A DNA stretch of 18,367 nucleotides from CAYXEN01 sp964464035 (GTDB lineage Bacteria > Krumholzibacteriota > Krumholzibacteriia > WVZY01): assembly GCA_964464035.1 (NCBI GenBank), contig CAYXEN010000057.1:1-18367 (forward strand), written 5' to 3'. Positions 7,248 through 14,227 of the stretch are shown here, piece by piece. The number at the start of each line of letters is the position of its first letter. Position 1 is the stretch's first letter. The position numbers were made by a program, and so were the translations under genes. The notes under the pieces are model-generated. The model did no database searches. It saw nothing but the letters and a program-made list of their open reading frames with translations, and had not been told where the DNA came from.

Positions 7248-7790
7248 ATGTCGCGAGTAGGTCTGAAGCCCATTGAGATTCCCGACGGCGTCACGGTGAC
7301 GTTCGAGGGATCGCGGGCCACCGTCAAGGGGCCGAAGGGAACGATCACGAAGGACCTGCCTCCTGTCTGCCGGTTCGAGCAGAAGGACAAAGTCATTCAG
7401 GTCACGATACCGAAGGATGACAAGTATCACCGGTCGATGCACGGGCTGACGAGAACCTTGCTAGCCAACATGGTGACCGGGGTCTCGGAAGGCTTCTCCA
7501 AGCAGCTGGAGATCGTAGGCGTGGGTTACAAGGCCGAGGTGAAAGGCAAGGAACTCGTCCTTGCCCTGGGGTATTCGCACCCCGTGGTTTTCCCGATCCC
7601 CGATGGTGTGAAGATAGAAGCCCCTTCGCCCACGCAGATAACCGTCTCCGGCATCGAGAAGGACAAGATCGGCCAGGTGGCGGCGGACATAAGGGCTTTC
7701 CGCCCGCCGGAGCCCTACAAGGGCAAGGGAATCAAGTACGTCGGTGAGCACATAAGGCGCAAGGCCGGCAAGGCCGCGGCCGGAGCATAG
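7248..7790 (+). CDS. rplF: 50S ribosomal protein L6
   Basis: Encodes 180 residues, normal for L6 (uL6), a two-domain protein near the sarcin-ricin loop. The N-terminus MSRVGLKPIEIPDGVTVTFE is canonical; the duplicated fold shows as VKGPKGTITKDLP in the first half, and GVGYKAEVKGKELVLALGYS then RAFRPPEPYKGKGIKYVGEH in the second. GGAGGAG at 7238-7244 is directly upstream of the ATG. The 57-nt gap before it holds a 12-codon out-of-frame reading frame (7222-7260) that overlaps the start; it is probably incidental. Confidence 0.97.
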   Translation: MSRVGLKPIEIPDGVTVTFEGSRATVKGPKGTITKDLPPVCRFEQKDKVIQVTIPKDDKYHRSMHGLTRTLLANMVTGVSEGFSKQLEIVGVGYKAEVKGKELVLALGYSHPVVFPIPDGVKIEAPSPTQITVSGIEKDKIGQVAADIRAFRPPEPYKGKGIKYVGEHIRRKAGKAAAGA

Positions 7791-7802
7791 AGGGTGTAAG
7801 CC

Positions 7803-8162
7803 ATGAAGATCAGGAACGAGAAACTTTTCAAGCGGGGAAGGCGCCACCGGAGGATAAGGAAGAAGATCCAAGGGACCCCGGAGCGCCCGCGGTTGTGCGT
7901 CTTCAAGAGCGCCCGCCACATATACGCCCAGATCGTCGACGATACCACGGGGACGACTCTCGTCTCGGCTTCGAGCATCAAGCTCGGGACCAAGGTCGAC
8001 GGCGGCAAGAAATCGAAAGCGAAAGAAGTAGGCAAGCTGCTGGCCGAGAGCGCCAAGCAGAAAGGGATATCGAAAGTGGCCTTCGACCGCGGAGGTTATC
8101 TGTACCACGGCAGGGTCGCCGCACTCGCCGACGGCGCGCGCGAGAACGGCCTGGAATTCTGA
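7803..8162 (+). CDS. rplR: 50S ribosomal protein L18
   Basis: Encodes 119 residues, the usual length of L18 (uL18), which binds 5S rRNA and with L5 forms the 5S RNP. The arginine-rich N-terminal region RGRRHRRIRKKIQGTPERPR, then LCVFKSARHIYAQIVDDTTG, and the C-terminal VAFDRGGYLYHGRVAALADG with REGLEF-like ENGLEF at the end are diagnostic. It follows rplF by 12 nt. The 47-nt gap to rpsE contains a 9-codon reading frame described separately. Confidence 0.97.
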   Translation: MKIRNEKLFKRGRRHRRIRKKIQGTPERPRLCVFKSARHIYAQIVDDTTGTTLVSASSIKLGTKVDGGKKSKAKEVGKLLAESAKQKGISKVAFDRGGYLYHGRVAALADGARENGLEF

Positions 8163-8209
8163 CAAGGAGATCAATTATGTGTCGAACGAGCAAGGAGGCA
8201 TCGTAATCG

Positions 8210-8824
8210 ATGGCGGGAAGACCTAGAGACAGGAGGAATGGTGCCCACGGCGGCGGCAGGTCCAAGGGATCCGAATTCATCGAGCAGACCATTCACATAA
8301 ACCGGGTCGCCAAGGTGGTCAAGGGAGGAAGAAGGTTCAGCTTCAACGCCCTGGTGGCGGTCGGCGACGGCATGGGGAGAGTCGGGATAGGTCTCGGCAA
8401 GGCCAACGAGATCGCGGACGCGATCCGCAAGGGCACTGAATCCGCCAGGCGATCGATGATACGCGTTCCCTTGCTCGGCGGGACGATCCCCTTCCAGGTG
8501 ATAGGCAAGTACGGCGCCGGTTGCGTGATCTTGAAGCCGGCATCCCCGGGAACGGGAGTCATAGCCGGCGGGCCGGTGCGCGCCATCATGGAATCGGCCG
8601 GCATCAGGGACATCCTGGCGAAGTCGCTCGGCTCGAACAACCCTCACAATCTCGTCAAAGCGACGATGATGGGGCTCGAGCAGTTGGAGAGCGCCAAGGA
8701 AGTGGCGAAGAGAAGAGGCATTTCGATAAAGGATCTTTTTGGAATCGAAGAGAGCGGAAATCATGGAGAAAAAACTGAAGATAACTCAGGTGAAGAGCCT
8801 GATCGGGAGCCCGGAGAAGCATAA
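8210..8824 (+). CDS. rpsE: 30S ribosomal protein S5 with C-terminal extension
   Basis: Encodes 204 residues, longer than the common 160-180. S5 (uS5) shapes the mRNA entry and decoding fidelity. The dsRBD-like domain HINRVAKVVKGGRRFSFNAL, VGDGMGRVGIGLGKANEIAD and the C-terminal domain GTGVIAGGPVRAIMESAGI with SLGSNNPHNLVKAT are complete by about residue 178 (SIKDLFGIEES). The last 26 residues are acidic and low in complexity and, from about residue 185, are encoded in the same DNA as the first 20 codons of rpmD in a different frame, a 62-nt overlap. AAGGAGG at 8192-8198 is 11 nt from the ATG; an in-frame TAA at 8204-8206 rules out earlier starts. Confidence 0.96.
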   Translation: MAGRPRDRRNGAHGGGRSKGSEFIEQTIHINRVAKVVKGGRRFSFNALVAVGDGMGRVGIGLGKANEIADAIRKGTESARRSMIRVPLLGGTIPFQVIGKYGAGCVILKPASPGTGVIAGGPVRAIMESAGIRDILAKSLGSNNPHNLVKATMMGLEQLESAKEVAKRRGISIKDLFGIEESGNHGEKTEDNSGEEPDREPGEA

Positions 8825-8981
8825 GCGCACGATGAAGGCGATAGGGTTTCACCACAACTACGAAACCCTGATCAAGAAGGATTCGCCCCAGCTGCGAGGG
8901 ATGCTTCACCAGGTCCGGCACATGGTCGAGGTCGAAGAGATCAAGACCAAGAAGAAAAGCGCCAAGGCGGTGGAGAAATGA
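8763..8981 (+). CDS. rpmD: 50S ribosomal protein L30
   Basis: Encodes 72 residues; usual bacterial L30 (uL30) has about 58-60. The start MEKKLKITQVKSLIGSPEKH and KRTMKAIGFHHNYETLIKKD, then RGMLHQVRHMVEVEEI, match the family, which binds 23S rRNA near the 5S RNP. The extra residues are a lysine-rich tail (KTKKKSAKAVEK). The gene begins inside rpsE in another frame and its ATG has only a weak AGAG/GGA-type ribosome-binding site, so coupling to S5 translation is likely. Its TGA overlaps the rplO ATG (ATGA at 8978-8981). A TTG at 8739 would add eight unconserved residues and is not preferred. Confidence 0.94.
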   Translation: MEKKLKITQVKSLIGSPEKHKRTMKAIGFHHNYETLIKKDSPQLRGMLHQVRHMVEVEEIKTKKKSAKAVEK

Positions 8982-9421
8982 AACTGGACGATCTCAAGAG
9001 CGCTCCCGGAGCCAAGAAGAAAAGGAAGCGCTTGGGTTGCGGCCCCGGATCGGGGCACGGCAAGACTTCTTGCAAGGGACACAAAGGACAGCGTTCCCGT
9101 TCGGGCGTGTCCATACATCCCTGGTTCGAGGGCGGCCAGATGCCGCTTCAGCGTCGCGTTCCCAAGCGGGGATTCAACAACATCTTCAAGACGATCTACC
9201 AGGTGGTCAACTTGAGGGATCTGAATCGTTTCGCCGCCGGTTCCGAGGTCAACACGGAAACACTGCTCGAGGCCGGCATCATAAAGAAGGTGCATCTTCC
9301 CGTGAAACTTCTCGGCGACGGCAAGCTCGATCATGCATTGAAGATCACGGTTCACAAGTGCAGCAGCAAGGCCAGGGAGCTGGTCGAAAAGGCGGGTGGG
9401 GAAGTGAGGCTCGTGGATTAG
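8978..9421 (+). CDS. rplO: 50S ribosomal protein L15
   Basis: Encodes 147 residues, the standard size of L15 (uL15), which has a long basic extension buried in 23S rRNA and a globular C-terminus. The N-terminal MKLDDLKSAPGAKKKRKRLG, GCGPGSGHGKTSCKGHKGQR and FEGGQMPLQRRVPKRGFNN are typical, as is the C-terminal HKCSSKARELVEKAGGEVRL. It overlaps the rpmD stop by four bases. secY follows after 31 nt, the invariant order S5-L30-L15-SecY. Confidence 0.97.
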   Translation: MKLDDLKSAPGAKKKRKRLGCGPGSGHGKTSCKGHKGQRSRSGVSIHPWFEGGQMPLQRRVPKRGFNNIFKTIYQVVNLRDLNRFAAGSEVNTETLLEAGIIKKVHLPVKLLGDGKLDHALKITVHKCSSKARELVEKAGGEVRLVD

Positions 9422-9452
9422 CGGCTGGAAGCCGCAGGTTCTTTGAAAACAA

Positions 9453-10763
9453 ATGATTACGAAACTGCAAGAAATATTCAACATCCCGGAGCTCAAGCGA
9501 AGAGTGCTCTTTACCATTGGGCTTCTCTTCGTCTACCGGATCGGCGCACACATAACGACTCCCGGCGTGGATGCCAGCGTTCTCGCAGGTTTCTTCGAGC
9601 GCAACAAGGGCGGCATCCTCGGGCTCTATGATCTCTTCGCCGGCGGCAACCTCCGCCGGGCGACGATCTTCGCCCTGGGGATCATGCCCTACATCAGCGC
9701 GTCGATCATCCTCCAGCTCTTCCAGGCGGTCATCCCGTATTTCGAGAAGCTCGCCAAGGAAGGCGAAGAGGGCAGAAAGAAGATAACGCAGTACACACGT
9801 TACGGCACCGTCGTTCTCTCTGCGATCCAGGCCATCGGAATCGCGTTCTTCCTCGAGAACCTGAAAGGCCCGGAGGGGCAGCCCGCCGTCCTGTTCTCGG
9901 GGTTGGGTTTCCGCCTGCTCACGATGGTGACGCTCACTTCGGGCACCGTGTTCGTCATGTGGCTCGGCGAGCAGATCTCGGAGCGGGGGATCGGCAACGG
10001 GATATCGCTCATAATCACGATCGGCATCATAGCGAGATACCCGACGGACATGCTGAACACGTGGCGGGCCCTCGCGTTGCACCAGATGAGTCCCTTCAAG
10101 CTGGCGATCCTGCTGGTGATAATGACGGCCATCATCGCGGGGATCATCTTCGTCACCCAAGGACAGCGGCGGATCCCGGTCCAGTACGCCAAGAGAGTCG
10201 TCGGAAGAAAGATATACGGAGGGCAGGCGAGCCATATACCTCTGGGGGTCAACATCGCGGGGGTCATCCCCATAATCTTCGCCCAGTCGTTGATCATGTT
10301 CCCGAGCACGCTCGCCACCTTCTTGAAGAACGTGGATTTCATGCAGAAGATATCGATGGTGTTGTCGCCTGGACACGCGGTTTATCTCATACTTTACTCG
10401 GTGATCATCATCTTCTTCACGTATTTCTACACGGCGATCGTCCTCAATCCGGTCGACGTCGCCGAAAACATGAAGAAGTCGGGGGGCTTCATACCCGGCA
10501 TCAGGCCGGGCAAGAAGACCGCCGAGTTCATAGACAGGGTCCTCACCAGGATCACGCTGCCGGGCGCGATATTCCTGGCTTTCATAGCCGTGTTGCCCGA
10601 CATCCTGATGACCAAGGTCCACGTGCCCTTCTACTTCGGGGGAACGGGACTGTTGATCGTCGTCGGCGTGGTTCTCGACACGCTGCGCCAGATCGAATCG
10701 CACCTCTTGATGAGGCATTACGAAGGCTTCGTCAAGCACGGGAAGCTCAGGGGGAGAAGATAG
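9453..10763 (+). CDS. secY: Protein translocase subunit SecY
   Basis: Encodes 436 residues, the normal length of SecY, the ten-helix channel of the Sec translocon in the cytoplasmic membrane. The N-terminal IFNIPELKRRVLFTIGLLFV, the plug and second helix segment DLFAGGNLRRATIFALGIMP followed by YISASIILQLF, the C4/C5 cytosolic loop QRRIPVQYAKRVVGRKIYGG that contacts SecA or the ribosome, and the late NPVDVAENMKKSGGFIPGIR are all in place. Hydrophobic stretches recur at the expected positions. The gene lies between rplO and adk, as in most bacteria, so the channel is made together with ribosomes. Confidence 0.98.
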   Translation: MITKLQEIFNIPELKRRVLFTIGLLFVYRIGAHITTPGVDASVLAGFFERNKGGILGLYDLFAGGNLRRATIFALGIMPYISASIILQLFQAVIPYFEKLAKEGEEGRKKITQYTRYGTVVLSAIQAIGIAFFLENLKGPEGQPAVLFSGLGFRLLTMVTLTSGTVFVMWLGEQISERGIGNGISLIITIGIIARYPTDMLNTWRALALHQMSPFKLAILLVIMTAIIAGIIFVTQGQRRIPVQYAKRVVGRKIYGGQASHIPLGVNIAGVIPIIFAQSLIMFPSTLATFLKNVDFMQKISMVLSPGHAVYLILYSVIIIFFTYFYTAIVLNPVDVAENMKKSGGFIPGIRPGKKTAEFIDRVLTRITLPGAIFLAFIAVLPDILMTKVHVPFYFGGTGLLIVVGVVLDTLRQIESHLLMRHYEGFVKHGKLRGRR

Positions 10764-10792
10764 GGAAGCGGATGCAATCGAAGGATGCAAAG

Positions 10793-11443
10793 ATGAATTT
10801 CATCATACTGGGAGCACCGGGATCCGGAAAGGGGACGCAGGCGTCGCGCTTCGCCGAGAAATGGAAACTCCGTCACATCTCGACGGGCGACTTGCTCCGC
10901 GAGGCGGTGGCGCGACAGACTCCCCTCGGCAAGCAGGTGGCGAGCACGCTTGCTTCCGGCCAGCTGGTGCCGGACGAGATCGTCCTCGAGCTGATAAAGG
11001 AGGCTCTGGCCGACCACGGCGACGAAGGCGAACAGGGATGGATACTGGACGGCTATCCCAGGACCTCGACCCAGGCCGAGGCCCTCGAAGGCGTTCTCGG
11101 GGAGATGGAGACGAGGCTTGACGGCGTGATCCTTCTCGACGTGGCGCCGGAGATCATCGTCGAGCGTCTCTCGAACCGGAGGACCTGCTCGCAGTGCAAG
11201 GCGGTCTACAACCTGTTGAACAAGCCTCCCAAGGTCGAGGGCAAGTGCGACGAGTGCGGCGGCGCCCTGGTGCAGAGGGACGACGACAAGCCCGAGACGA
11301 TAAGGAAGAGGCTCGACGTGTACCGGGAGCAAACGCTCCCTATAATAGAATACTATGAGAAGAACAGTCGGCTCTATCGTGTCGACGGTTCTCTTCCGAT
11401 AGACGAGGTCACCGAGGAGATCGCTCGGCTGGTGAGCTTATGA
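10793..11443 (+). CDS. adk: Adenylate kinase, long zinc-lid form
   Basis: Encodes 216 residues. Adenylate kinase interconverts ATP + AMP and two ADP in the cytosol. The Walker A loop GAPGSGKGT spans residues 7-15, the AMP-binding part has STGDLLREAV, and DGYPRT (family usually DGFPRT) is at 86-91. The long LID domain carries C132-x2-C135 and C152-x2-C155, a structural zinc site absent from the E. coli enzyme. ATG 10793 gives the canonical start MNFIILGAPG and has AAGGA 7 nt upstream; ATG 10772 would add seven residues. The stop overlaps the map start (ATGA). Confidence 0.97.
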   Translation: MNFIILGAPGSGKGTQASRFAEKWKLRHISTGDLLREAVARQTPLGKQVASTLASGQLVPDEIVLELIKEALADHGDEGEQGWILDGYPRTSTQAEALEGVLGEMETRLDGVILLDVAPEIIVERLSNRRTCSQCKAVYNLLNKPPKVEGKCDECGGALVQRDDDKPETIRKRLDVYREQTLPIIEYYEKNSRLYRVDGSLPIDEVTEEIARLVSL

Positions 11444-12183
11444 TAGTTCTCAAGTCGCCCGACGAGATTGCAGTGATGAAGGCCAACGGGGCGATTTTGA
11501 AGGAGTGTTTCGAACTTGCCCGCGGCATGCTGCGCGCGGGGGTGAAACGCAAGGACATCGACAGGGCGATCGAAGACTTGATCCTCGAGAGGGGTGCCAA
11601 GCCGGCTTTCAAGGGTTTTCACGGTTATCCGGCCGCGACTTGCATATCGATAAACGAGGAAGTCGTTCACGGTATTCCCGACGACAGGAGGTTCGAGGAG
11701 GGTGACATCGTAGGCGTCGATATCGGCGTCTGGAAGGACGGTTACTATGCCGATGCTTCGAGGACCTTTCCCGTGGGCGGGATATCCAAGGAGGCCGAAA
11801 AACTCCTCAGGGTCACGCGGGAGAGTCTCGACCTCGCGATAGACAGGGTGAGGATCGGCAACCGGCTGTCCGACGTCTCGAACGCGGTGGAGACGCATGC
11901 CGTGAAGAACGGCTTCTCCGTCGTCAAAACGCTGGTAGGACACGGGATCGGCCAGCAGATGCACGAGGACCCGCAGGTGCCGAATTTCGGACCGCCTTCC
12001 CAGGGGGTTCCCCTGGAAGAAGGGCTGGTGCTCGCGATCGAGCCGATGGTGAACGCCGGCAAGAGCGATGTCTTCACGCTGGATGACGGTTGGACCGTGG
12101 TGACGGCGGACAAATCGCTGTCGGCGCATTTCGAGGACACTGTCGCGGTCACGGCCGACGGGCCGGAGATCCTGACACGCTGA
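11440..12183 (+). CDS. map: Methionine aminopeptidase, type I
   Basis: Encodes 247 residues, the length of the minimal type I enzyme, which removes the initiator methionine from nascent proteins. The five metal ligands of the pita-bread fold are visible as D94 (VDIGVW), D105 (ADASRTF), H168 (GHGIG), E201 (AIEPM) and E232 (HFEDTVAV); the substrate-contacting H78 lies in VVHGIPD. There is no type II insert and no N-terminal zinc domain. It overlaps adk by four bases and lies in the common secY-adk-map-infA order, linking N-terminal processing with ribosome synthesis. Confidence 0.98.
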   Translation: MIVLKSPDEIAVMKANGAILKECFELARGMLRAGVKRKDIDRAIEDLILERGAKPAFKGFHGYPAATCISINEEVVHGIPDDRRFEEGDIVGVDIGVWKDGYYADASRTFPVGGISKEAEKLLRVTRESLDLAIDRVRIGNRLSDVSNAVETHAVKNGFSVVKTLVGHGIGQQMHEDPQVPNFGPPSQGVPLEEGLVLAIEPMVNAGKSDVFTLDDGWTVVTADKSLSAHFEDTVAVTADGPEILTR

Positions 12184-12240
12184 GCCCGGCGGGTTCGATT
12201 GCGGAGTGCCGCGAAAAAGGAGTGATGGTACCGGGTAATC

Positions 12241-12459
12241 ATGGCTAAAGAAAAAGGTATATCGGTCGAGGGCACTGTCATCGAAGCTCTTCCGAACACG
12301 ATGTTCAAGGTGGAGCTCGAGAACAAGCACGTGGTTCTCGCGCACGTCTCGGGCAAGATGAGGATGCATTTCATAAAGATCCTCCCCGGGGACAGGGTGA
12401 CCATCGAGCTCTCGCCGTACGATTTGTCGAGAGGCCGGATCATCTATCGTTACAAGTGA
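12241..12459 (+). CDS. infA: Translation initiation factor IF-1
   Basis: Encodes 72 residues, the invariant length of IF-1, an OB-fold protein that occupies the 30S A site during initiation. MAKEKGISVEGTVIEALPNT, MFKVELENKHVVLAHVSGKM and the C-terminal GDRVTIELSPYDLSRGRI with IYRYK match the family end to end. It is separated from map by 57 nt and from rpmJ by 87 nt. The second gap is GC-rich and contains only a short 5-bp hairpin (12479-12491), which I do not consider a terminator. Confidence 0.98.
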   Translation: MAKEKGISVEGTVIEALPNTMFKVELENKHVVLAHVSGKMRMHFIKILPGDRVTIELSPYDLSRGRIIYRYK

Positions 12460-12546
12460 TCCCGGCGGTCGGGCGGCACCGGAGATTCCGGACCCGGTCG
12501 ATACGGTGAGAGGGCGCAGACGGCGTCCGACACAGGGGTGATAACG

Positions 12547-12660
12547 ATGAAAGTCAGAAGTTCCGTAAAGAAAATTTGTCCGTATTGCAAGATCATCCGC
12601 CGCAAGGGCGTCGTTCGTGTCATATGCAAGAACAAGCGACACAAACAACGCCAAGGCTGA
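12547..12660 (+). CDS. rpmJ: 50S ribosomal protein L36
   Basis: A 37-residue gene, the exact length of the zinc-type L36 (bL36). It starts MKVRSSVKKICPYCKIIRRK and ends with the basic RVICKNKRHKQRQG. The zinc ligands C11-x2-C14, C27 and H32 are present, so this is the cysteine-containing form. L36 binds late in 50S assembly near the base of the L7/L12 stalk. The position between infA and rpsM is the standard one. GGGGTGAT shortly before the ATG gives a plausible ribosome-binding site. Confidence 0.97.
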   Translation: MKVRSSVKKICPYCKIIRRKGVVRVICKNKRHKQRQG

Positions 12661-12687
12661 TGTATGTGAAAGGAAAGGAGTCTTCCC

Positions 12688-13071
12688 TTGGCTCGTATAG
12701 CTGGCGTAGATATTCCCAATGACAAGAGACTGGTGATCAGTCTGACCTACATTTACGGTATCGGTCGCACGTCCGCTCGCGAGATATGCGAGAAGCTCGG
12801 CATCGACCCGAACCGCCGGGTCAAGGATCTCAACGAGGACGAATCGATAAAGATCCGTAACCTGATCGAAAACGAATACAAGGTCGAAGGAGCGCTTCGC
12901 GGCGAGATCAGCTACAACATCAAGCGGCTGATGGATATCGGCTGCTACCGGGGGATCCGGCACAAGAAGAAACTCCCCGTGCGCGGGCAGCGGACCAGCA
13001 CGAACGCGAGAACCCGCAAGGGCCCGCGGATGCGCCCGGGAGCGTCGAAACGCAAGAAGGAATCGAAGTGA
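12688..13071 (+). CDS. rpsM: 30S ribosomal protein S13
   Basis: Encodes 127 residues from a TTG start. S13 (uS13) lies in the 30S head, where its C-terminal tail touches the P-site tRNA and its body bridges to the 50S subunit. The N-terminus ARIAGVDIPNDKRLVISLTY, then IYGIGRTSAREICEKLGI, GCYRGIRHKKKLPVRGQRTS and NARTRKGPRMRPG are diagnostic. AAAGGAG at 12674-12680 has a 7-nt spacing to the TTG, and no ATG exists before the conserved ARIAGVDIP, so the TTG start is firm. Confidence 0.97.
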   Translation: MARIAGVDIPNDKRLVISLTYIYGIGRTSAREICEKLGIDPNRRVKDLNEDESIKIRNLIENEYKVEGALRGEISYNIKRLMDIGCYRGIRHKKKLPVRGQRTSTNARTRKGPRMRPGASKRKKESK

Positions 13072-13112
13072 TCGTGCGCCGCGGCGGCGCAATGAAGCCC
13101 TAGGAGGAAGTC

Positions 13113-13505
13113 TTGGCAAAACCCAGGAAAGGACCGAAGAAAAAGAAGGTCAAGAAGGTGGATGTGGCCGGCATCGCCCACATCAAGTCCACTTTCAACA
13201 ATACCATCATAACGATCACCGACACGACGGGTAACGTCATCACGTGGTCGAGCCCCGGCAAGATGGGGTTCAAGGGTTCGCGCAAGAGCACGCCCTTCGC
13301 AGCGCAGCAGGCCGCCGAGAGGTGCGCCCGCGAAGTGAAAGAGCTGGGAATGAAGCGGGTGGAGGCGTGGATCAAGGGCCCAGGCGCGGGAAGGGAAGCG
13401 GCCATCAGGTCGCTCAAGGCGGCCGGCCTCGAGGTGTCGGCGGTGAAGGACGTCACACCCGTTCCCCACAACGGATGCCGCCAGAGGAAGCGGCGGAGAG
13501 TGTAG
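13113..13505 (+). CDS. rpsK: 30S ribosomal protein S11
   Basis: Encodes 130 residues from a TTG start, with AGGAGG at 13102-13107 five bases upstream. S11 (uS11) is on the 30S platform beside the mRNA exit. After a lysine-rich N-terminus, the segments GIAHIKSTFNNTIITITDTT, NVITWSSPGKMGFKGSRKST, PFAAQQAAERCAREVKELGM and the C-terminal TPVPHNGCRQRKRRRV are all characteristic. It follows rpsM by 41 nt. A 64-nt gap leads to rpsD. Confidence 0.97.
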   Translation: MAKPRKGPKKKKVKKVDVAGIAHIKSTFNNTIITITDTTGNVITWSSPGKMGFKGSRKSTPFAAQQAAERCAREVKELGMKRVEAWIKGPGAGREAAIRSLKAAGLEVSAVKDVTPVPHNGCRQRKRRRV

Positions 13506-13569
13506 CAATGAGAATAACCGATGATCGAATGCGATGTATTTATCGTGAAGATGCAATGAGGAGGAATTG

Positions 13570-14199
13570 ATGGCAAGGTACAGAGACGCAAAATGCAAGC
13601 TGTGCCGGAGAGAGAACGAGAAGCTTTTCCTCAAGGGGGATAGGTGCACGAGCAAGAAGTGCGCTCTCGAGCAGAGGAGCTATCCTCCCGGGCAGCACGG
13701 ACGCCTGCGCAGGGGCAAGCCTTCGAAGTACAATCTCCAGCTCAGGGAAAAGCAGAAGCTGCGCCGCATGTACGGTCTTCTCGAGAAGCAATTCCGCAAC
13801 TACTTCTTCAAGGCCGACAGGCAGAAGGGAATAACGGGAACGAACCTCCTGCAGTTGCTGGAGAGAAGGCTGGACAGCGTCGTCTTTCGCCTTGGGTTCT
13901 GTTCCTCCAGGGCCACCGCGCGGCAATTGATCAGGCACCGCCATTTCGAGGTGAACGGTAGGATAGTGGACATACCGAGCTACCTCGTCAAGCCGGGCGA
14001 CCGGATTGCATTGAAGGAGAAGAGCAGGAACCTATTCGTGGTACAGGAAAGCCTCAAGAATTTCGATTCGCGGCAAATGGTACCTTATCTCGAGATGGAT
14101 ATCAGCAAGCTCGAGGGACGTTTCATCGAGATCCCCTCGAGAGAGGCTATTCCCGTTCCCGTGGATGAGTACTTGATCGTCGAGTTGTATTCCAAGTAG
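13570..14199 (+). CDS. rpsD: 30S ribosomal protein S4, zinc-binding form
   Basis: Encodes 209 residues from ATG 13570; GAGGAGGA at 13558-13565 is spaced for it, while the adjacent TTG 13567 is too close. S4 (uS4) nucleates 30S assembly and, in several bacteria, represses the alpha operon. Four cysteines C9-x2-C12 and C26-x4-C31 in the N-terminal region make the zinc knuckle found in some lineages but not in E. coli. YPPGQHGRLRRGKPSKYNLQ and the S4 RNA-binding domain (RRLDSVVFRLGFCSSRATAR, LIRHRHFEVNGRIVDIPSY) follow. No pseudoknot regulatory site was recognised upstream. Confidence 0.97.
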   Translation: MARYRDAKCKLCRRENEKLFLKGDRCTSKKCALEQRSYPPGQHGRLRRGKPSKYNLQLREKQKLRRMYGLLEKQFRNYFFKADRQKGITGTNLLQLLERRLDSVVFRLGFCSSRATARQLIRHRHFEVNGRIVDIPSYLVKPGDRIALKEKSRNLFVVQESLKNFDSRQMVPYLEMDISKLEGRFIEIPSREAIPVPVDEYLIVELYSK

Positions 14200-14227
14200 G
14201 TGTCACTCTCGCAGGAGGAAAATATCA

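Noticed and set aside
9959..10792. Plus-strand frame running through secY into adk without a stop
   Set aside because: Only the part from 10793 encodes adenylate kinase; the upstream part is an out-of-frame reading of secY with low-complexity basic sequence, not a fusion.
12479..12491. Hairpin CCGGA-GAT-TCCGG after infA as terminator or attenuator
   Set aside because: Five base pairs without a T-run in GC-rich DNA are expected by chance.
11374..13119. Minus-strand open frame of 581 codons across map, infA, rpmJ and rpsM
   Set aside because: It lies opposite several certain genes, has no recognisable protein motif, and such long antisense frames are expected in GC-rich coding DNA. The same applies to the minus-strand frames at 9345-10790 and 2777-3994.
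13508..13570. Twenty-codon frame before rpsD whose TGA overlaps the rpsD ATG
   Set aside because: It has no ribosome-binding site of its own and no recognisable sequence; probably chance, though the stop/start overlap is neat.
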